Below are positions 62,952 to 64,000 of a DNA stretch of 64,000 nt, piece after piece. Each line of letters begins with the position of its first letter. Within the stretch, counting starts at the first letter, position 1. The stretch spans positions 24,555-88,554 of the forward strand of contig CANQMW010000012.1 of the NCBI GenBank assembly GCA_947625045.1, written 5' to 3'. This DNA is from an uncultured Oscillospiraceae bacterium. GTDB taxonomy: Bacteria > Bacillota > Clostridia > Oscillospirales > Oscillospiraceae. A model generated the notes under the pieces. That model searched no databases. It had not been told where the DNA came from and saw nothing but the letters and a program-made list of their open reading frames with translations. A program made the position numbers and the translations under genes.

Positions 62952-64000
62952 ATGGCCGACGAGAAGAAATACGAGTTCAACCTGACCCTTGACCCCGGCG
63001 CTTCCGACGCGCCTGCCGCCCCCGAGGCTCCGGCCGCCGCGGCCGCCGCCGTGCAGGAGGCCCCCGACGCCAATGCCGTGGCCAACCAGGCCGAGGCGGA
63101 GGCCCCCGTGGAGAAGCTGGACATCGACGACCTGGCCCCCGAGGAGCAGGCCGCCGTCCGGGAGTTCGCCAAGCAGATCGACATCACCAACTCCGCCCAG
63201 GTGCTGGCCTACGGCTCCGCCGCCCAGAAGAACATCGCCGAGTTCTCCGCCCAGGCGCTGGAGAAGGTCCGCACCAAGGACCTGGGCGAGGTGGGCGACA
63301 TCCTCTCCGACCTGGTGGGCCAGCTGAACGGCCTGGACATGACCGGCGAAAAGCCCAAGGGCCTGAAGGGCCTGTTTAAAAAGGCCGCCCAGAGCTTTTC
63401 CGACATGAAGGTGAAGTACGACAAGGCCGAGACCAACGTGAACAAGATCACCGAGGCCCTGAACCAGCACTGGATAACGCTCAACAAGGACATCGTCACC
63501 ATGGACAGCATGTATGAGATGAACCAGGCCTATCTCAAAGAGCTGACCATGTACATCATCGCCGGCAAGCTGCGCCTGGAGGAGCTGCGGGCCACGGAGC
63601 TGCCCGCCATCCAGAAGAAGGCGGAGGAATCCGGCGCTCCTGAGGACGCCCTGGCCGCCAACGACTACGCCGCCATGCTGGGCCGCTTTGAGAAGAAGAT
63701 ACACGACCTGGAGCTGACAAGGATGATCTCCATCCAGATGGCCCCCCAGATCCGGCTCATCCAGAACAACGACTCCCTCATGGTGGAGAAGATCCAGACC
63801 GCCATCGACAATACCATCCCCCTGTGGAAGAGCCAGATGGTCTTGGCCCTGAGCATGTACAACTCCCAGCAGGCCATGGAGGCCACCCACGAGGTCAGCG
63901 AGGTCACCAACGAGCTGCTCCGCAAGAACGCCGCCGCCCTGCACACCGGCTCCGTGGGCGTGGCCCAGGAGGCCGAGCGGGGCATCGTGGACCTGGAGAC
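62952..64000 (+). CDS. TelA-family (toxic anion resistance) protein, 3' end outside window
   Basis: The first 349 residues are visible; the frame runs off the right edge. The protein begins with an Ala/Pro-rich low-complexity stretch (residues 15-50) and then the TelA/KlaA helical region (VREFAKQIDITNSAQVLAYG, GLFKKAAQSFSDMKVKY, MNQAYLKELTMYIIAG, LWKSQMVLALSM). TelA homologues are linked to tellurite, lantibiotic and envelope-stress tolerance. AAAGGAA lies before the ATG. It forms an operon with the XpaC-like gene. Confidence 0.92.
   Translation, partial: MADEKKYEFNLTLDPGASDAPAAPEAPAAAAAAVQEAPDANAVANQAEAEAPVEKLDIDDLAPEEQAAVREFAKQIDITNSAQVLAYGSAAQKNIAEFSAQALEKVRTKDLGEVGDILSDLVGQLNGLDMTGEKPKGLKGLFKKAAQSFSDMKVKYDKAETNVNKITEALNQHWITLNKDIVTMDSMYEMNQAYLKELTMYIIAGKLRLEELRATELPAIQKKAEESGAPEDALAANDYAAMLGRFEKKIHDLELTRMISIQMAPQIRLIQNNDSLMVEKIQTAIDNTIPLWKSQMVLALSMYNSQQAMEATHEVSEVTNELLRKNAAALHTGSVGVAQEAERGIVDLE

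Overview
The window is GC-rich bacterial chromosome with tightly packed operons, strong Shine-Dalgarno sites and sigma-A style promoters. Gene order and families (remA-gmk-rpoZ-priA, cdaA-cdaR, a DUF5685 protein next to a J-domain protein, anaerobic nrdDG, a tRNA-Trp T-box in front of trp, SpoVB-like and RNase J genes) point to an anaerobic, Gram-positive member of the Clostridia, most likely a gut Oscillospiraceae. The genus is inference.

Region by region. 0-7.3 kb (minus): 5' end of priA, rpoZ, gmk, remA, yicC, a membrane protein, a J-domain protein, a DUF5685 protein, an RseC-type protein, cdaR and cdaA; gaps and overlaps are so short that one long transcript from the cdaA promoter is plausible. 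7.3-10 kb (minus): a cysteine desulfurase with a DUF3343 partner, then ispF and ispD. 10-12.4 kb (plus): a SpoVB-like flippase and a divergent CoaX homologue. 12.4-17.5 kb (minus): acyl-ACP thioesterase, nrdG, nrdD (promoter overlapped by a pair of NrdR-like boxes) and a dicarboxylate/amino-acid symporter. 17.6-22.1 kb: AraC regulator, RluA-type pseudouridine synthase, secG, S66 peptidase, gpsA and an ArsC/Spx-family gene under a promoter centred in a perfect palindrome.

22.2-33.9 kb is the most unusual part: a one-direction (minus) locus reading MATE transporter fused to an RsbW-like ATPase (interrupted by one in-frame TAG), a Ddl-like ATP-grasp ligase, three small cysteine-rich peptides with double-glycine leaders, a decayed leader fragment, a 2159-residue Sel1-repeat lipoprotein, a fourth double-glycine peptide and a methyltransferase-STAS fusion. 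The peptides with ligase, methyltransferase and exporter resemble a RiPP cluster. The ATPase and STAS modules at opposite ends resemble a partner-switch pair. I do not recognise this combination as a described system.

33.9-37.9 kb: tex flanked by two inverted copies of a 54-bp element, each ending in a -35 box that points away from tex (one towards the MATE locus, one towards a lipoprotein gene), plus a toxin-like remnant. 37.9-44.7 kb (minus): trpEGDCFBA behind a T-box leader. 44.7-52.5 kb: a carbohydrate ABC importer operon with a GH3 glycosidase and a divergent AraC regulator. 52.6-58.9 kb (minus): wecB/mnaA, nitroreductase, flavodoxin, two poorly known proteins, a short-chain dehydrogenase, an aldo/keto reductase with ferredoxin-like cysteines, and an ECF-type sigma factor with a small upstream gene. 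59-64 kb: RNase J, recR and rpe (minus), then an XpaC-like protein and the 5' part of a TelA-family gene (plus). I saw no rRNA, tRNA, CRISPR array, prophage or intact insertion sequence.
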